Source: Polyangium mundeleinium (GTDB lineage Bacteria > Myxococcota_A > Polyangia > Polyangiales > Polyangiaceae). From it: DNA of 64,000 bases. The stretch lies in assembly GCF_028369105.1 (NCBI RefSeq), contig NZ_JAQNDO010000001.1, forward strand, positions 10,076,501 through 10,140,500, given 5' to 3'. Shown in pieces: positions 48,553 to 57,952 of the stretch. How positions within the stretch are numbered: the stretch's first letter is position 1; the number at the start of each line of letters is the position of its first letter. A program made the translations under genes and the position numbers. A model generated the notes under the pieces. The model had not been told where the DNA came from. It saw only the letters and a list, made by a program, of their open reading frames with translations, and ran no database searches.

Positions 48553-49827
48553 CTACCCCTGCTCCGACGCCGGCGTGTCCTGCTTGTGGAGCACCAGCGC
48601 GACGCCGAGCAGCAGCGCGGCCCCGGCGGCCGCGCCGAGGAACGGGGAGATGGGCGCCACGCGGTTGTACATGAAGCCCCACGTGGCGGGCCATATCGTC
48701 CGCGCCCAGCTCCCGGTCGATTGCGCGTAGCCGAGCACGGTGCCCCGCTGGTCCTCGCGCGCATACTTCGACGCCAGCGACGAAATGGACGGGTTGTTGA
48801 TCGCCACCCCCACCCCGATGAGGACGTTCGCGAGGACCATCATCCATGGCTGCGTCGAGAACGCCGCGCAGAGCATCCCCACGAGCATGAGCGCGGCCGC
48901 GGTCTCGACGAGCCCGAGCTCGCTGAAGCGGGTCGAGAGGCGCTTGATCAAAAACCCCTGAATCACGACCCCGGACACGCCGAAGATCGCGAACATGTAG
49001 CCGACCTGCTCCGCCGTCCACCCAAAACGATCATGCGAGAGGAGCGGGAACGCGACGTTCAGGACCGTCATCGCCATGAACGTCAAGAAATACATCTGGA
49101 GCACCGTCGCGACCCGTTTGTCGGCGACGATCTCCGTGAACGACGCCTCCCTCCGGCGCTCGTCCCGCGTGGGGCCACGATAGGCGTCGTGCCCCGCGCG
49201 CTCGGGCTCGCGTACGGGCCGCGTCTCCGGCATGAGCACCGCGGCGAGGAGGAGGTCGGCGAGGGCCATCACGGCCGCCGCGATCGGCGGCGCCCAGAGC
49301 GCGATCTTGGCCGTCACGCCGCCGATGACCGGGCCCATGATCATCCCGAGCCCGATCCCCGCCCCGAGCCGCCCCATGGCCGCCGCCCGCTCGTGTTTCT
49401 CCGTCACGTCCGCGATGGCCGCCTGACACGCGGCCAGGTTGCCCGCCGTCGCACCCGCGATCAGGCGCGACACGAACAGGCACCAGAGCACCTGGAAGTG
49501 CACCGCCGCCGCGAAGAGCACCATGCTCGCCGCATTGCCAGCCAGGCTCAGCACGATGACCGATCGACGCCCCATCCGATCGGACAAACGCCCGAGCACG
49601 GGCGTCGCCAGCGCCTGCGCGAACGAATAACTGCTGATCAGCAATCCGGTGATGATGCCCGCCCACGCCTCGGACACCATCGGCTTCACATAAAACGGGA
49701 GCAGCGGAATCGTGATCCCGAACCCGACGAGGTCGAGGAACACGGTCAGGACGACAACGAACAGAACGCGGTCACGCACCTTCTCGCGTGGTGCCGCTTC
49801 GGCGGTGGACATGGCTGTCTCGAGCAT
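48553..49827 (-). CDS. MFS transporter, TetA-like
   Basis: A 424-residue 12-helix major facilitator. The N-terminal half has FLDLVGFGITIPLLPFY and the loop motif GRLSDRMGRRSVIV (motif A) typical of proton-coupled drug efflux (DHA1/Tet) carriers. A long charged central loop (RPVREPERAGHDAYRGPTRDERRREA) separates the halves. Substrate unknown; multidrug or small-molecule efflux is likely. ATG49827 is used, ATG49812 is possible; neither has a strong ribosome site. Monocistronic. Confidence 0.88.
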   Translation of the reverse strand: MLETAMSTAEAAPREKVRDRVLFVVVLTVFLDLVGFGITIPLLPFYVKPMVSEAWAGIITGLLISSYSFAQALATPVLGRLSDRMGRRSVIVLSLAGNAASMVLFAAAVHFQVLWCLFVSRLIAGATAGNLAACQAAIADVTEKHERAAAMGRLGAGIGLGMIMGPVIGGVTAKIALWAPPIAAAVMALADLLLAAVLMPETRPVREPERAGHDAYRGPTRDERRREASFTEIVADKRVATVLQMYFLTFMAMTVLNVAFPLLSHDRFGWTAEQVGYMFAIFGVSGVVIQGFLIKRLSTRFSELGLVETAAALMLVGMLCAAFSTQPWMMVLANVLIGVGVAINNPSISSLASKYAREDQRGTVLGYAQSTGSWARTIWPATWGFMYNRVAPISPFLGAAAGAALLLGVALVLHKQDTPASEQG

Positions 49828-50023
49828 CGGGAGGGACGTGAGGGAGCGTCCTACCCATGCCAGAAAGCCGCGCTTCTGTCACGCGAAAATGTCTAATGCC
49901 AGCGGACGAGGCACGACGACGACGTCCCCCGGCGCGAGGGCGCCGCGCTGCGCCATGAAATCGACACGTGCGAAGCCCCAGGCCGCCCGCACGCAGGCCT
50001 TCCATGCGAAAGGCGAGCCGTGA

Positions 50024-50653
50024 TCAATCGCAGTGGCCAGCGCCGTCCGCGTTGAGCAGACCGGATCGCAGGAACACTTCGACGCGGCCTCGCTCGCCCA
50101 TCCCGAGCAGGCGAGCCCCGCGCGGAGAGACGATCACGGGAATTCGCCGCTCGAACGGCCCCTGCTCCCATTCTTTTTGCCAGCTCTCCAGGGTCTTTTT
50201 ATCGGCCTCCCCCACGATGAGCTCGGGCAGACCCGCGACACGGCGGAGCTCGTCGAGCACGCACGAATCGGAGATGTCCCGCGCATGAACCCACAAGGCG
50301 CGGTAGAGGAGCGTCTTCAGGGCTTCCGCGCGGGCCGGATCGTGCCGGCGCGCGGCCGCGACGAAGAGCGTCGCCCGCTCGGTATTCGGCCGCGCCGGCG
50401 GGATGCTGATGCTGACGGCGGGCTCGCGTTGCCGCACGGAGAGGACCTCGCGCTGGAGCTCCTCGCGCTCGGGCGTCGTGTTCTTCGCGGGGATGGGCAG
50501 GTGCGGCATGTGGCGGACGCCGCGCCATTCGACCTTGCGCTCCGCGCCGAGCTCCAGGAGCCGCTCGTTCTGCGCGTGGCAAAAGGGGCAATTGAGATCG
50601 CCGTAAAAGAGATAAGGCCCGCCCGACGCGACGCCCTGGGCCGGCTCACTCAT
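50024..50653 (-). CDS. DsbA-family thioredoxin-fold protein
   Basis: A 209-residue protein with the redox motif CPFC at residues 22-25 after YLFYGDLN, an all-helical insert and a C-terminal IPVIVSPRGARLLG (cis-Pro loop region). No signal peptide is present, so it is probably cytoplasmic, like FrnE or 2-hydroxychromene isomerase relatives rather than periplasmic DsbA. It overlaps the L,D-transpeptidase gene by 8 bases and follows it in an operon. Confidence 0.82.
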   Translation of the reverse strand: MSEPAQGVASGGPYLFYGDLNCPFCHAQNERLLELGAERKVEWRGVRHMPHLPIPAKNTTPEREELQREVLSVRQREPAVSISIPPARPNTERATLFVAAARRHDPARAEALKTLLYRALWVHARDISDSCVLDELRRVAGLPELIVGEADKKTLESWQKEWEQGPFERRIPVIVSPRGARLLGMGERGRVEVFLRSGLLNADGAGHCD

Positions 50654-52601
50654 GAATGATCACCGTGGTCCCCTCCCCGAAATCCTCCCCCGCGTTCACC
50701 GCATGCCAGTTCTCCGGGACGGGCGGGTCGGTCCAGAGGAACACGCGATGCGCGTCCACGGGCGAGAGGTTGACGCAGCCGTGGCTGCGCGGCGTGCCGA
50801 AGACGTCATGCCAGTACGCGGTGTGCAATGCGTATCCGCTCTCGAAATACTGGATGTACGGGACGTCGCGGAGCTGGAACGTGCCCTCGCCGCGGCGCCG
50901 CGTGACGCCATATTCGCCGTCGCCCCTCGTCGGGATCTTCTCCGCGCCCCCGGCCGCGGGGGCCGGCTTGGCCTTCGCCGCGCCAGGCTTCGGGGCGGCC
51001 GGCTTGGCCGCGGGTTTGCCGCCCTTCGGCGCCTTGGGATCGGGCTTTCCGCCCGGCTTTGCGTTCTTGTCACCGGCCTTCGGCGCCGCGGGCTTGCCGC
51101 CGCCGTCGGGCGAATGCGAGGCCGCGACGGTCGTGATTTTCGCGCCGCCCACGCTCGATCCCTCGTTCGAGTCCATGGTGGCCGTGATGTGCTTGTTGCG
51201 AATCTTGAAGACGCCGCGCACGGTGGCCGTGGTCTTCTTGGGATCGTCGAGGCCGGCTTTGCCCGTGGAGACGAGCGTCGCGTAAATGGGGCGCTTGCCC
51301 TCCCACATCACGAAGGTCTGGTTCGTGATGGAGATCTCGATCCATTTCTTGCCCTTCTCGGCGTCCTCCGGGAACGAGGCGGGCGGGACGGCGAGGCCGA
51401 CGTCGAGCTGGCTGAGCCAGCGCTTGTCCTTCGTGCGGTAATACTTGACGCCCTCGACGGTCTTCATCGTGCCGGCGAGCGCGTGGGCACTGCGGAATTC
51501 GACGTCGCCTTCGGGCGTGGCCTTGCCCTTGGAGATGCGGTACGCCTTGGCGCCCTGCGTGCGGACGAACGCGAGCGGGAGCGAGAACTCATCCGTGAGC
51601 TCCAGCCCGTGCCACGGCGAGCCGAGGTCGGGCTTGATCTTGGTATTCGGCGCGAGGCGTAGATCCGTGGTGACCGCGAAGCGGCGATTGAGGTTGTCCT
51701 CGCCCGTGGGGAACGAGCCGATGAGCGAGAGGCCCGTGTGGCGGCGCGCGCGGTCGGCGAAGACCGCGAAATCCGGGACCTTGAAATCGCTGATGTTGGG
51801 GACGAGGCGTTTGCCGCCTTCGAGCCAGAAAGGAATGGGATCCGCGTCGGTCTCACCGCCGAGGAGCTGGCCGAGCGCGAGCTCCTGCGAGTTCTTCCCG
51901 AGGCCCATCTCGCCGAGATGCTTGCCAGGGACGGGCACGCCGCGATCGTCGATCGGCACGTCGGGCGCGCCGAGGACGACCTGGTTCACCGTGGCCTCGT
52001 TCTGCTTGTACCAGTCGAGGTGCTCCTGGAGCTTGAACTCGGAGTCGAACTGCTGCTTGGCCGTGGGGACCTTGACGTAGAGCGGGAGCACGGCGCGGAC
52101 GAATGCATATCGATACGGCAGCGCCGCCTTGAGGTCCGGGCGCTTGGCCGCCGCTTTGAGGATGGGGCTTTCGAGGTCGGTCGTCGCGTCGTCCCCGGCG
52201 CAGACGAAGCCCTTGGGGTAAATCTCGTACCAGCCCCCCGGACAACCGGCCTTTCCGACAGGCTCGTCCGAGCGGGCGACCTTGGCGCCGACGCGCAGGT
52301 AGCCGAGCTTCTTCGCGGTGTCGCGCGGCTCGGCGTAGACGGTCGTGACGAACGCCGTGATGCCGAGGAGCGGTTTGTCCGGCGGCGGCGGGGGATCGGG
52401 GTGGGAGTTCTCGCCCTGCACCACGGGGGGCGGGGCGGCCGCGTCGTCGGGGACGCCGCCGTCCGCCTGCGCGGCCGCGCCAGGGCGCTTGCAGCCGAGG
52501 GCGGCGAGGGCCGCGAGGCCGGCGAGGGCAAAGGCCACGAACCGCGCGCGACCCGAGCCCACGGAGCGCAGGGGTGCGGAGGGGCGGGCGCGCGGGAGCA
52601 T
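50646..52601 (-). CDS. L,D-transpeptidase lipoprotein with split YkuD domain
   Basis: A 651-residue exported lipoprotein (lipobox ALAALGC) with an SH3-like segment (VYAEPRDTAKKLGYLRVG), a middle region of unknown fold, and a C-terminal YkuD catalytic domain. The YkuD fold starts near KKWIEISITNQTFVMWEGKRP. The catalytic centre is HDVFGTPRSHGCVNLSPVDAHRV (His and Cys). Between them lies an insert of about 75 residues, very rich in Pro, Ala, Gly and Lys (about 525-600), dividing the domain. The enzyme would cross-link peptidoglycan or attach lipoproteins to it. ATG52601 gives a signal peptide; the longer upstream frame is shadow. Confidence 0.87.
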   Translation of the reverse strand: MLPRARPSAPLRSVGSGRARFVAFALAGLAALAALGCKRPGAAAQADGGVPDDAAAPPPVVQGENSHPDPPPPPDKPLLGITAFVTTVYAEPRDTAKKLGYLRVGAKVARSDEPVGKAGCPGGWYEIYPKGFVCAGDDATTDLESPILKAAAKRPDLKAALPYRYAFVRAVLPLYVKVPTAKQQFDSEFKLQEHLDWYKQNEATVNQVVLGAPDVPIDDRGVPVPGKHLGEMGLGKNSQELALGQLLGGETDADPIPFWLEGGKRLVPNISDFKVPDFAVFADRARRHTGLSLIGSFPTGEDNLNRRFAVTTDLRLAPNTKIKPDLGSPWHGLELTDEFSLPLAFVRTQGAKAYRISKGKATPEGDVEFRSAHALAGTMKTVEGVKYYRTKDKRWLSQLDVGLAVPPASFPEDAEKGKKWIEISITNQTFVMWEGKRPIYATLVSTGKAGLDDPKKTTATVRGVFKIRNKHITATMDSNEGSSVGGAKITTVAASHSPDGGGKPAAPKAGDKNAKPGGKPDPKAPKGGKPAAKPAAPKPGAAKAKPAPAAGGAEKIPTRGDGEYGVTRRRGEGTFQLRDVPYIQYFESGYALHTAYWHDVFGTPRSHGCVNLSPVDAHRVFLWTDPPVPENWHAVNAGEDFGEGTTVIIHE

Positions 52602-52727
52602 GGGGGATGGATGCCAAAAGATGCGGCCGGATGCAAAGGGAAGGTGCGGGGAGGACGGAGAACGGTCGGCGCGGGGTCGGATGCGACGTACTTCCGTGCG
52701 CCGCCGCGCCGTGCGAGGCTGCGCGCC

Positions 52728-53300
52728 GTGATCCAGGTGAGCGTGCCGTGCCCATGTGGAGCCGACATCGCGTTTCGGGACGCGGCGTGCCCCGCCTGCA
52801 AGACGCCCGTGTCGCGTGCGCTGCGCGACGACCTCGAAGCGCGGCTGGAGCACGCGCACACGGAGTACGGCGAGGCGAAGCAGAGCGTGCGCCGGGCGGC
52901 GACGGCGATGATCGTCCTCGGAGCGCTCTACGTCGTGTTCGCGCTGCTCATCTATTACCTGCTCGTGAGCGACCCCGGATTGGCGCCGGTCGATTCGCTG
53001 GGGGACGCGGCCCCGCTGCTGACGAACGGGCTCCTCGGCCTGCTGCTCATCGCCTGCGCTGTCGGGTCCCGGCGATCACCGATCGCGGCGTTCGCGGTGG
53101 CGCTCGCGCTCTGGCTCGTCACGCAGACCCTCGTCTACGTGGCGCTGCCGGCCCAGTTTTTCCTGGAGTTCCTGTCCGCCAGGGGGATCGCAGGGCTCTT
53201 CGCGAAGGTGATCGTGGTGGTCATGCTCGTCCGCGGGCTCCTCGCGGCGCGGCGCGTGGACGAGATTCGAAGGGACGTGGAGCGCGGCGCGGCCGCGTGA
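52728..53300 (+). CDS. Zinc-ribbon membrane protein
   Basis: A 190-residue protein. The N-terminus has a zinc ribbon (PCPCGADIAFRDAACPACKTP) followed by a helix and about four transmembrane segments (roughly 58-80, 97-113, 122-142, 155-172). The function is unknown; zinc-ribbon membrane proteins of this size are common in myxobacteria. GTG52728 is the only start that includes the complete ribbon. Divergent from the L,D-transpeptidase gene. Confidence 0.72.
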   Translation: MIQVSVPCPCGADIAFRDAACPACKTPVSRALRDDLEARLEHAHTEYGEAKQSVRRAATAMIVLGALYVVFALLIYYLLVSDPGLAPVDSLGDAAPLLTNGLLGLLLIACAVGSRRSPIAAFAVALALWLVTQTLVYVALPAQFFLEFLSARGIAGLFAKVIVVVMLVRGLLAARRVDEIRRDVERGAAA

Positions 53301-53307
53301 AGAATGG

Positions 53308-54648
53308 CTACACGAGCAGGCCCGAAAGCGGCCCATTGCAATAGAGCGGATTGCCGAACGTCGTGACGGGCACGCCCATCGCGTGGGAGATCGCGATCAG
53401 AAGATCGTTGTGGTACGCCCCGGCGTACTTGAGGTGTCGGCCGGTGCGCAGCGCGCCGCCCGCGCCGCCGAGGACGAGGAGCGGGACGTCGCGGCGCGCG
53501 TGGGTGTTGCCCTGCGCGATGTCGCTGCACCAGAGGATGACGGTGTTGTCGAGCACCGTGCCGTCTCCCTCGGGGACGCTGTCGAGCTTCTGGCAGAGGT
53601 AGGCGAGCTGCTGGGCGTGCCAGTGGCCGATGTCGATGAGCGCCTGCTGGCGTTTCGTGTCGGAGTCGCTCGAGTGCGAGAGCGTGTGGTGCGGTTCGTC
53701 CTGACCGAGCCACGAGAAGACCTTGCCCGTCTGGACTGTGGTCCACTGGATGCTCGCGACCCGCGTGAGGTCGCAGATGAGCGACATCGCGAGCAGGTCG
53801 AGCTGGGTCTTGGCGATCTCCGGGTAGTTGTCGTTCTCGAGGGGCTCGACGGGCGCGCCGAGGACGGGCGGGTTGCAAGAGCCGCCGATGACGCCGGGCG
53901 CGTCGAGGCGCTTTTCGATCTCGCGGACCGCTTCGAGGTGCGCGTCCACCTTCATGCGATCACTCGCGCCGAGGCGCGTGGACAGGCGATTGTAGTCGCC
54001 GGTCACGGCGTCGAGCACGGTCTTCCTCTGCGCCCGCAGGCGCGCGAGGGCCTCGGGGTCGGTGCCGAGGTCCGAGAAGATACGCGTGTACGCCTGGTAC
54101 GGGTCGTCCTCGGGCGGGACGGGTTGTCCGGGGCCGCGGTAGGAGATGCGGGCCGAGACGTTGGCGTACTGGACCTGCACGCCGAACTCGAGCGAGGGGA
54201 AACGCGTGGTCTGGCCGAGCTTGTCCGCGAGGAACTGATCGAGCGAGATGCCGCCGGCCCAGCCGACCATCTTGCCGGGGTTGCACGCGTACGGAAAGAG
54301 CGAGCCCTCCTGGAGCTCGGTGCCCGTGAGCGCGTGGCCGATGCCCTGCTGGTGCGGGTCGCCGGGGCCATGGTAGGCGGACTCGTAGTCGACGCCTTCG
54401 AGGACGAGCGTCTTCTTCTTGAAGGGCTCGAGCGGGGCGAGGATGGGCCCGAAGGTGAAGTCGGTCTCGGTGCCCGTGGGGATCCAGGCGGGCCGGACCG
54501 TGCCGAGGCCCGTGAAGAAGACGACAAAACGCTTCGGGAAGGCGGTGGCGCGGGCCGAGTCGGCCATGGCCCCGAGGAACGGCAGGCCAACGGCCACGCC
54601 GCCGAGGCCGCGAAGGAGCGTGCGACGGCTCAGGGTCCTCTGTTTCAT
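53308..54648 (-). CDS. DUF1552 protein, Tat-exported (second copy)
   Basis: A 446-residue DUF1552 protein with a Tat signal (SRRTLLRGLGGVAVGLPFLG). Family motifs shared with the copy at 3550 are VVFFTGLGTVRPAWIPTG, LEGVDYESAYHGPGDPHQQG, SYRGPGQPVPPEDDP and the C-terminal LWCSDIAQGNTHARRDVPLLVLGG. It is translated after the DUF1592 gene with a 4-base overlap (ATGA). Gene order is therefore opposite to that at 3.5-7.2 kb. Confidence 0.88.
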   Translation of the reverse strand: MKQRTLSRRTLLRGLGGVAVGLPFLGAMADSARATAFPKRFVVFFTGLGTVRPAWIPTGTETDFTFGPILAPLEPFKKKTLVLEGVDYESAYHGPGDPHQQGIGHALTGTELQEGSLFPYACNPGKMVGWAGGISLDQFLADKLGQTTRFPSLEFGVQVQYANVSARISYRGPGQPVPPEDDPYQAYTRIFSDLGTDPEALARLRAQRKTVLDAVTGDYNRLSTRLGASDRMKVDAHLEAVREIEKRLDAPGVIGGSCNPPVLGAPVEPLENDNYPEIAKTQLDLLAMSLICDLTRVASIQWTTVQTGKVFSWLGQDEPHHTLSHSSDSDTKRQQALIDIGHWHAQQLAYLCQKLDSVPEGDGTVLDNTVILWCSDIAQGNTHARRDVPLLVLGGAGGALRTGRHLKYAGAYHNDLLIAISHAMGVPVTTFGNPLYCNGPLSGLLV

Positions 54649-56318
54649 GGTGCCTGCGTCACGACGGCCCGGCGGTACCGGAACGCGTCGGTCTGGGTGA
54701 GGGAGACGAGCAGCTCCTTGACGTTGAAGCCGCTCGCCTCGAAGGCCTTCTGGATCTCGCTCATCGAGCAACGGTCGTCCTCGCCTTCGACTCTGCCGTA
54801 GGCGAAGCGGAACCACTGCGTGGCGACACACTGGCGCGCCTCCTCGCTCTGCGCGAGGCGCTGGCCGAGCTCGACGACGCCCTCGAAGGGGCCGTCGATG
54901 CCGCGGGTGTCGACGAGCTCGCCGGAGTCGTCGATGGGCAAACCCTGGTCGGTGTCGCGGTAGAGGCCGATGCCGTCGTAGTGCTCGAAGCCGAAGCCGA
55001 CGGGATCCATCTTCACGTGGCAGCCCGCGCAAGCCGGGTTCTCCGAGTGCTCGGCGAAGCGCTCGCGCGTGGTGGCGTCGGGCCGGATGTCGGGCGCGTT
55101 GAAGGCGGCGTTGTTCGGCGGCGGGGGGAGAATCTGGCAGAGGAGGCGCTCGCGGACGAACTTGCCGCGATGCACGGGCGAGGTCTGGTTCGGCTTGCCC
55201 GTCGCGGCGAGGACACTCGCGTGCGTGAGGATGCCGGAGCTCTTCGTGGAATCGAGCTCCACGCGCTCGAAGCTCTGCGTCGCGGGGCCGCCTTCCACGC
55301 CGTAGAACGAGGCGAGCTCGGCGTTCAGCATCGAGTAGTTGGCGGTGAAGACGCTGCCGATGTCGCCCTCCCCCTCGAAGATGACGTCTTCGAGGAAGGC
55401 GAGGGTCTCGGCCCGCCAGAGCGGGCGGATGCCCTCGTAGAACTTGGGGTACGTGGAGCTGTCTTTTTTGATGTTGTCGAGGTGGGAGAGGCCGAGCCAC
55501 TGGGCGTTGAAGTTCGCCACGGCCTCACGCGCCCGCGGATCCTCGAGCATGCGGCGCGCTTCGCTCGCGACCTCGTCCTTCGTGCCGAGGCGCCCCTCTT
55601 CCGCGGCGGCGAAGAGGGCCTCGTCCGGCATGGAGCCCCAGAGCATGTACGAGAGGCGCGAGGCGATCTCGTGGGGCGAGAGGGGCACGACGTCGGCCTC
55701 GACGGGGTCGGGCATGCCGAACTCGACGCGGTAGAGGAAGTGCGGGGACTGGAGCATCACCTGGAGGACGAGCTCGATCCCGCTGGAAAAACCCTCCTCG
55801 CCGCGGCCCCACGAGAAAACGTCCTGGAGGCGCGCGACCTCGTCGTCCGTGAGGGGCCGGCGATACGCGCGGCGGCCGAAGGATTGAATGAAGGTGGTGG
55901 CGCACGCCTGCTCGCCGGCCGTCGCGGGATCACAGGGGAGCAGGGCGCCGAGATCCGACACGGCGCGGGCGGCGATCTGCTCGGCCGCGACCATGTACTG
56001 CTCGGCGAGGATCTGCGTGACGCCGAGGGCCGTGGCCTGGTTGTCGAAGCCCATGGCCTCTTCTTCGGGCACGAAGCTCGAAGCGGGCTGGGTGTCGTCC
56101 CCGAGCAGGTCACGGACGGTGTTGTTGTACTCGAACCGGGTCATGCGCCGGATGGGCGATTTGCCGGGGATCGTGCCGACGCACTGGAAGGCAGGTGCCT
56201 CCTCGGTACCTTCACCCGGCGGATCGCCGATGTGACCCGAACAAGCCGCGAGGGACGCCGCCGCACCAAAGGCGAGGGCGCCACCGAGAAGCCAGGGCAA
56301 GCGCACAGCGTGAATCAT
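54645..56318 (-). CDS. DUF1592-type heme lipoprotein (second copy)
   Basis: A 557-residue exported protein with lipobox SLAAC. Domain order as in Planctomycete-type proteins: DUF1587 (RMTRFEYNNTVRDLLGDD), DUF1595 (TFIQSFGRRAYRRPLTDDEV), DUF1592 (RLSYMLWGSMPDEALF), DUF1588 (SGILTHASVLAATGKPNQTSP, then CAGCHVKMDPVGFGFEHYD with a heme motif) and DUF1585. Unlike the copy at 4854 it lacks the N-terminal heme module and has no CBM2. ATG56318 gives a normal signal peptide though no ribosome site is evident. Confidence 0.87.
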   Translation of the reverse strand: MIHAVRLPWLLGGALAFGAAASLAACSGHIGDPPGEGTEEAPAFQCVGTIPGKSPIRRMTRFEYNNTVRDLLGDDTQPASSFVPEEEAMGFDNQATALGVTQILAEQYMVAAEQIAARAVSDLGALLPCDPATAGEQACATTFIQSFGRRAYRRPLTDDEVARLQDVFSWGRGEEGFSSGIELVLQVMLQSPHFLYRVEFGMPDPVEADVVPLSPHEIASRLSYMLWGSMPDEALFAAAEEGRLGTKDEVASEARRMLEDPRAREAVANFNAQWLGLSHLDNIKKDSSTYPKFYEGIRPLWRAETLAFLEDVIFEGEGDIGSVFTANYSMLNAELASFYGVEGGPATQSFERVELDSTKSSGILTHASVLAATGKPNQTSPVHRGKFVRERLLCQILPPPPNNAAFNAPDIRPDATTRERFAEHSENPACAGCHVKMDPVGFGFEHYDGIGLYRDTDQGLPIDDSGELVDTRGIDGPFEGVVELGQRLAQSEEARQCVATQWFRFAYGRVEGEDDRCSMSEIQKAFEASGFNVKELLVSLTQTDAFRYRRAVVTQAP

Positions 56319-56450
56319 GAGGAAGGAACCACGGGGGCTAGGCCGCGGTCCTCCGAGCGTAAAAGAAGGTCGGCCGGCCGTCGACCTTTTCCTGATGCCG
56401 TACGCGTGCTTCGACTCGACGGCGAAGGAGAGATCGCTACCCTGCGGGCC

Positions 56451-57278
56451 GTGCCCTCCAGGGGAAATCGTCGCGCCGCCGGGATGCTCGTCGCGATCGC
56501 GGCCGCCACCGCTTGCGCGGCCGCTTCCGCGGACGAGCCCGCTTCCGCTTCCCCCTCGCCGGTCGGGGGCAACTTGCGCTTCGGCGTGGAGGTCGCGGCG
56601 CGCTGGTTCGTGTACTCGGACCCGCTGAAGGTCGCCACGAACCTCCGGCCCTACGACATCGTCGGGGTGCCGATGCTCTCCCTCGGCGGCGAACTCAAGC
56701 CCTTGCGGTGGACGGGCGTGCCGGTGCTCGCGGACGTGGGGATCACCGGGGAGTACACGTTCGCGCCGTACCTCACGTCCTCCGTGACCGAGGGGAACGA
56801 CATCCAGACGAGCTGGGATCGCGGCAACGTGGGCCTCCGGGTGCCGCTCCGGCTCGGGCGCGGCGAGCGCGCGCCGGTGGTCGCGCCGCTCGTGGGGTAT
56901 GGCTGGCTTGGTTTCTCGTTCCAGGAGACAGGGCCGCTCGCGGCGGAGATCCCGACGGTGAGCTACAGGCTCGTCCGCGTCGGCCTCGACGGGCGGATCC
57001 CGCTCGCGACGCGGTTCACGCTGCTGGCGGCGTTCGAGTACCTGGAGCCCCTCGCGGGCGGCGCGCTCTACGAGCGGTTCCGTGATGCGACGATCGGCGG
57101 GATCGACGCGGACCTCGGCCTCGCATTCGCCTTCGCGAAGGGGGCGGAGGTCTCGCTCTCGTTCGGGTACACGCGGTTTTTCTCGACGTTCGTGCCTGTG
57201 CCGGGCGACGCGTACGTGGCCGGCGGGGCGCTCGATCAATTCGGCGGAGGGAAGCTTGGGATCGACTATGCCCCGTGA
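56451..57278 (+). CDS. Outer-membrane beta-barrel-like exported protein
   Basis: A 275-residue protein. A signal peptide (RRAAGMLVAIAAATACAAASA) is followed by many amphipathic beta strands (LRFGVEVAARWFVYSDP, LADVGITGEYTFAPYL, RLVRVGLDGRIPLATRFTLLAAFEYL, VSLSFGYTRFFSTF) as in OmpW/OmpA-like barrels. Function unknown. The GTG start at 56451 is inferred from the signal peptide. It overlaps the next lipoprotein gene by 11 bases and is divergent from the DUF1592 gene. Confidence 0.68.
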   Translation: MPSRGNRRAAGMLVAIAAATACAAASADEPASASPSPVGGNLRFGVEVAARWFVYSDPLKVATNLRPYDIVGVPMLSLGGELKPLRWTGVPVLADVGITGEYTFAPYLTSSVTEGNDIQTSWDRGNVGLRVPLRLGRGERAPVVAPLVGYGWLGFSFQETGPLAAEIPTVSYRLVRVGLDGRIPLATRFTLLAAFEYLEPLAGGALYERFRDATIGGIDADLGLAFAFAKGAEVSLSFGYTRFFSTFVPVPGDAYVAGGALDQFGGGKLGIDYAP

Positions 57279-57729
57279 CCCACGTGCCCTCCGGCGCGCG
57301 CTCGCCGCCGCGCTCTTGCCGCTCGCGCTCACGCTGCTCGCCGCGGGTTGCCCGGGGCGCCTCGAAGACCCCGACCGTTTCCTCGACGGCGGCGCCTTCA
57401 CGTGCCCGGACATCGTGACGGAGTTCTTTCCGAAGAGCTGCGGCGGGTCGATTTGCCATGAGGGCGCCGAGGCGGCGGCGGGTCTCGATTTGCTCGCGCC
57501 GGGCGTGGTCTCGCGGCTCGTCGACAAGATGGGGCGTGATTGCCCGGGGATCCTGGTGGACCCGGTGGACCCGGAGTCGAGCCTGCTTTACGAGAAGTTG
57601 TTGCCGCTGCCGAGCTGCGGATCGCCAATGCCGATCGGAAAGCCGACGCTGACGCCGGACGAGCTCGCGTGCGTGCGGCAGTGGATTTCAGCGCAGACGC
57701 CGACGGGCGGCGACGAAGGCGAACCGTAA
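57268..57729 (+). CDS. Small lipoprotein with heme-like CX4CH motif
   Basis: A 153-residue lipoprotein (lipobox LLAAGC) with CGGSICHEGAEAAAGL, which resembles a c-type heme site but has four residues between the Cys, so heme attachment is doubtful. LLYEKLLPLPSCGSPMPIG lies further on, and ELACVRQWIS ends the domain, as in the small PSCyt1-type cytochromes linked to DUF1592 proteins. It begins inside the barrel gene, so the two are coupled. A role with the DUF1592/1552 pair on the opposite strand is possible. Confidence 0.68.
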   Translation: MPRDPRALRRALAAALLPLALTLLAAGCPGRLEDPDRFLDGGAFTCPDIVTEFFPKSCGGSICHEGAEAAAGLDLLAPGVVSRLVDKMGRDCPGILVDPVDPESSLLYEKLLPLPSCGSPMPIGKPTLTPDELACVRQWISAQTPTGGDEGEP

Positions 57730-57952
57730 GGAATCGACGGGACGTCACGCAACCGTGACAGCGGGCGTCACGCGGGAATGACACCTGTCACGGCGCCGTG
57801 TCATCGAGAGAGAGCACGCGCCGCCGATCCGCGGAGAAGGCCGCATGGGCCCCCACGCGCCGCTGGCATCGCCTTTGCGATGAGGCTTCGTCCCCCCCGA
57901 CGCGATGGAGGGTCGCGAGCGACATCCGCCCGCGAGAAAGAGTGATGAGGTC

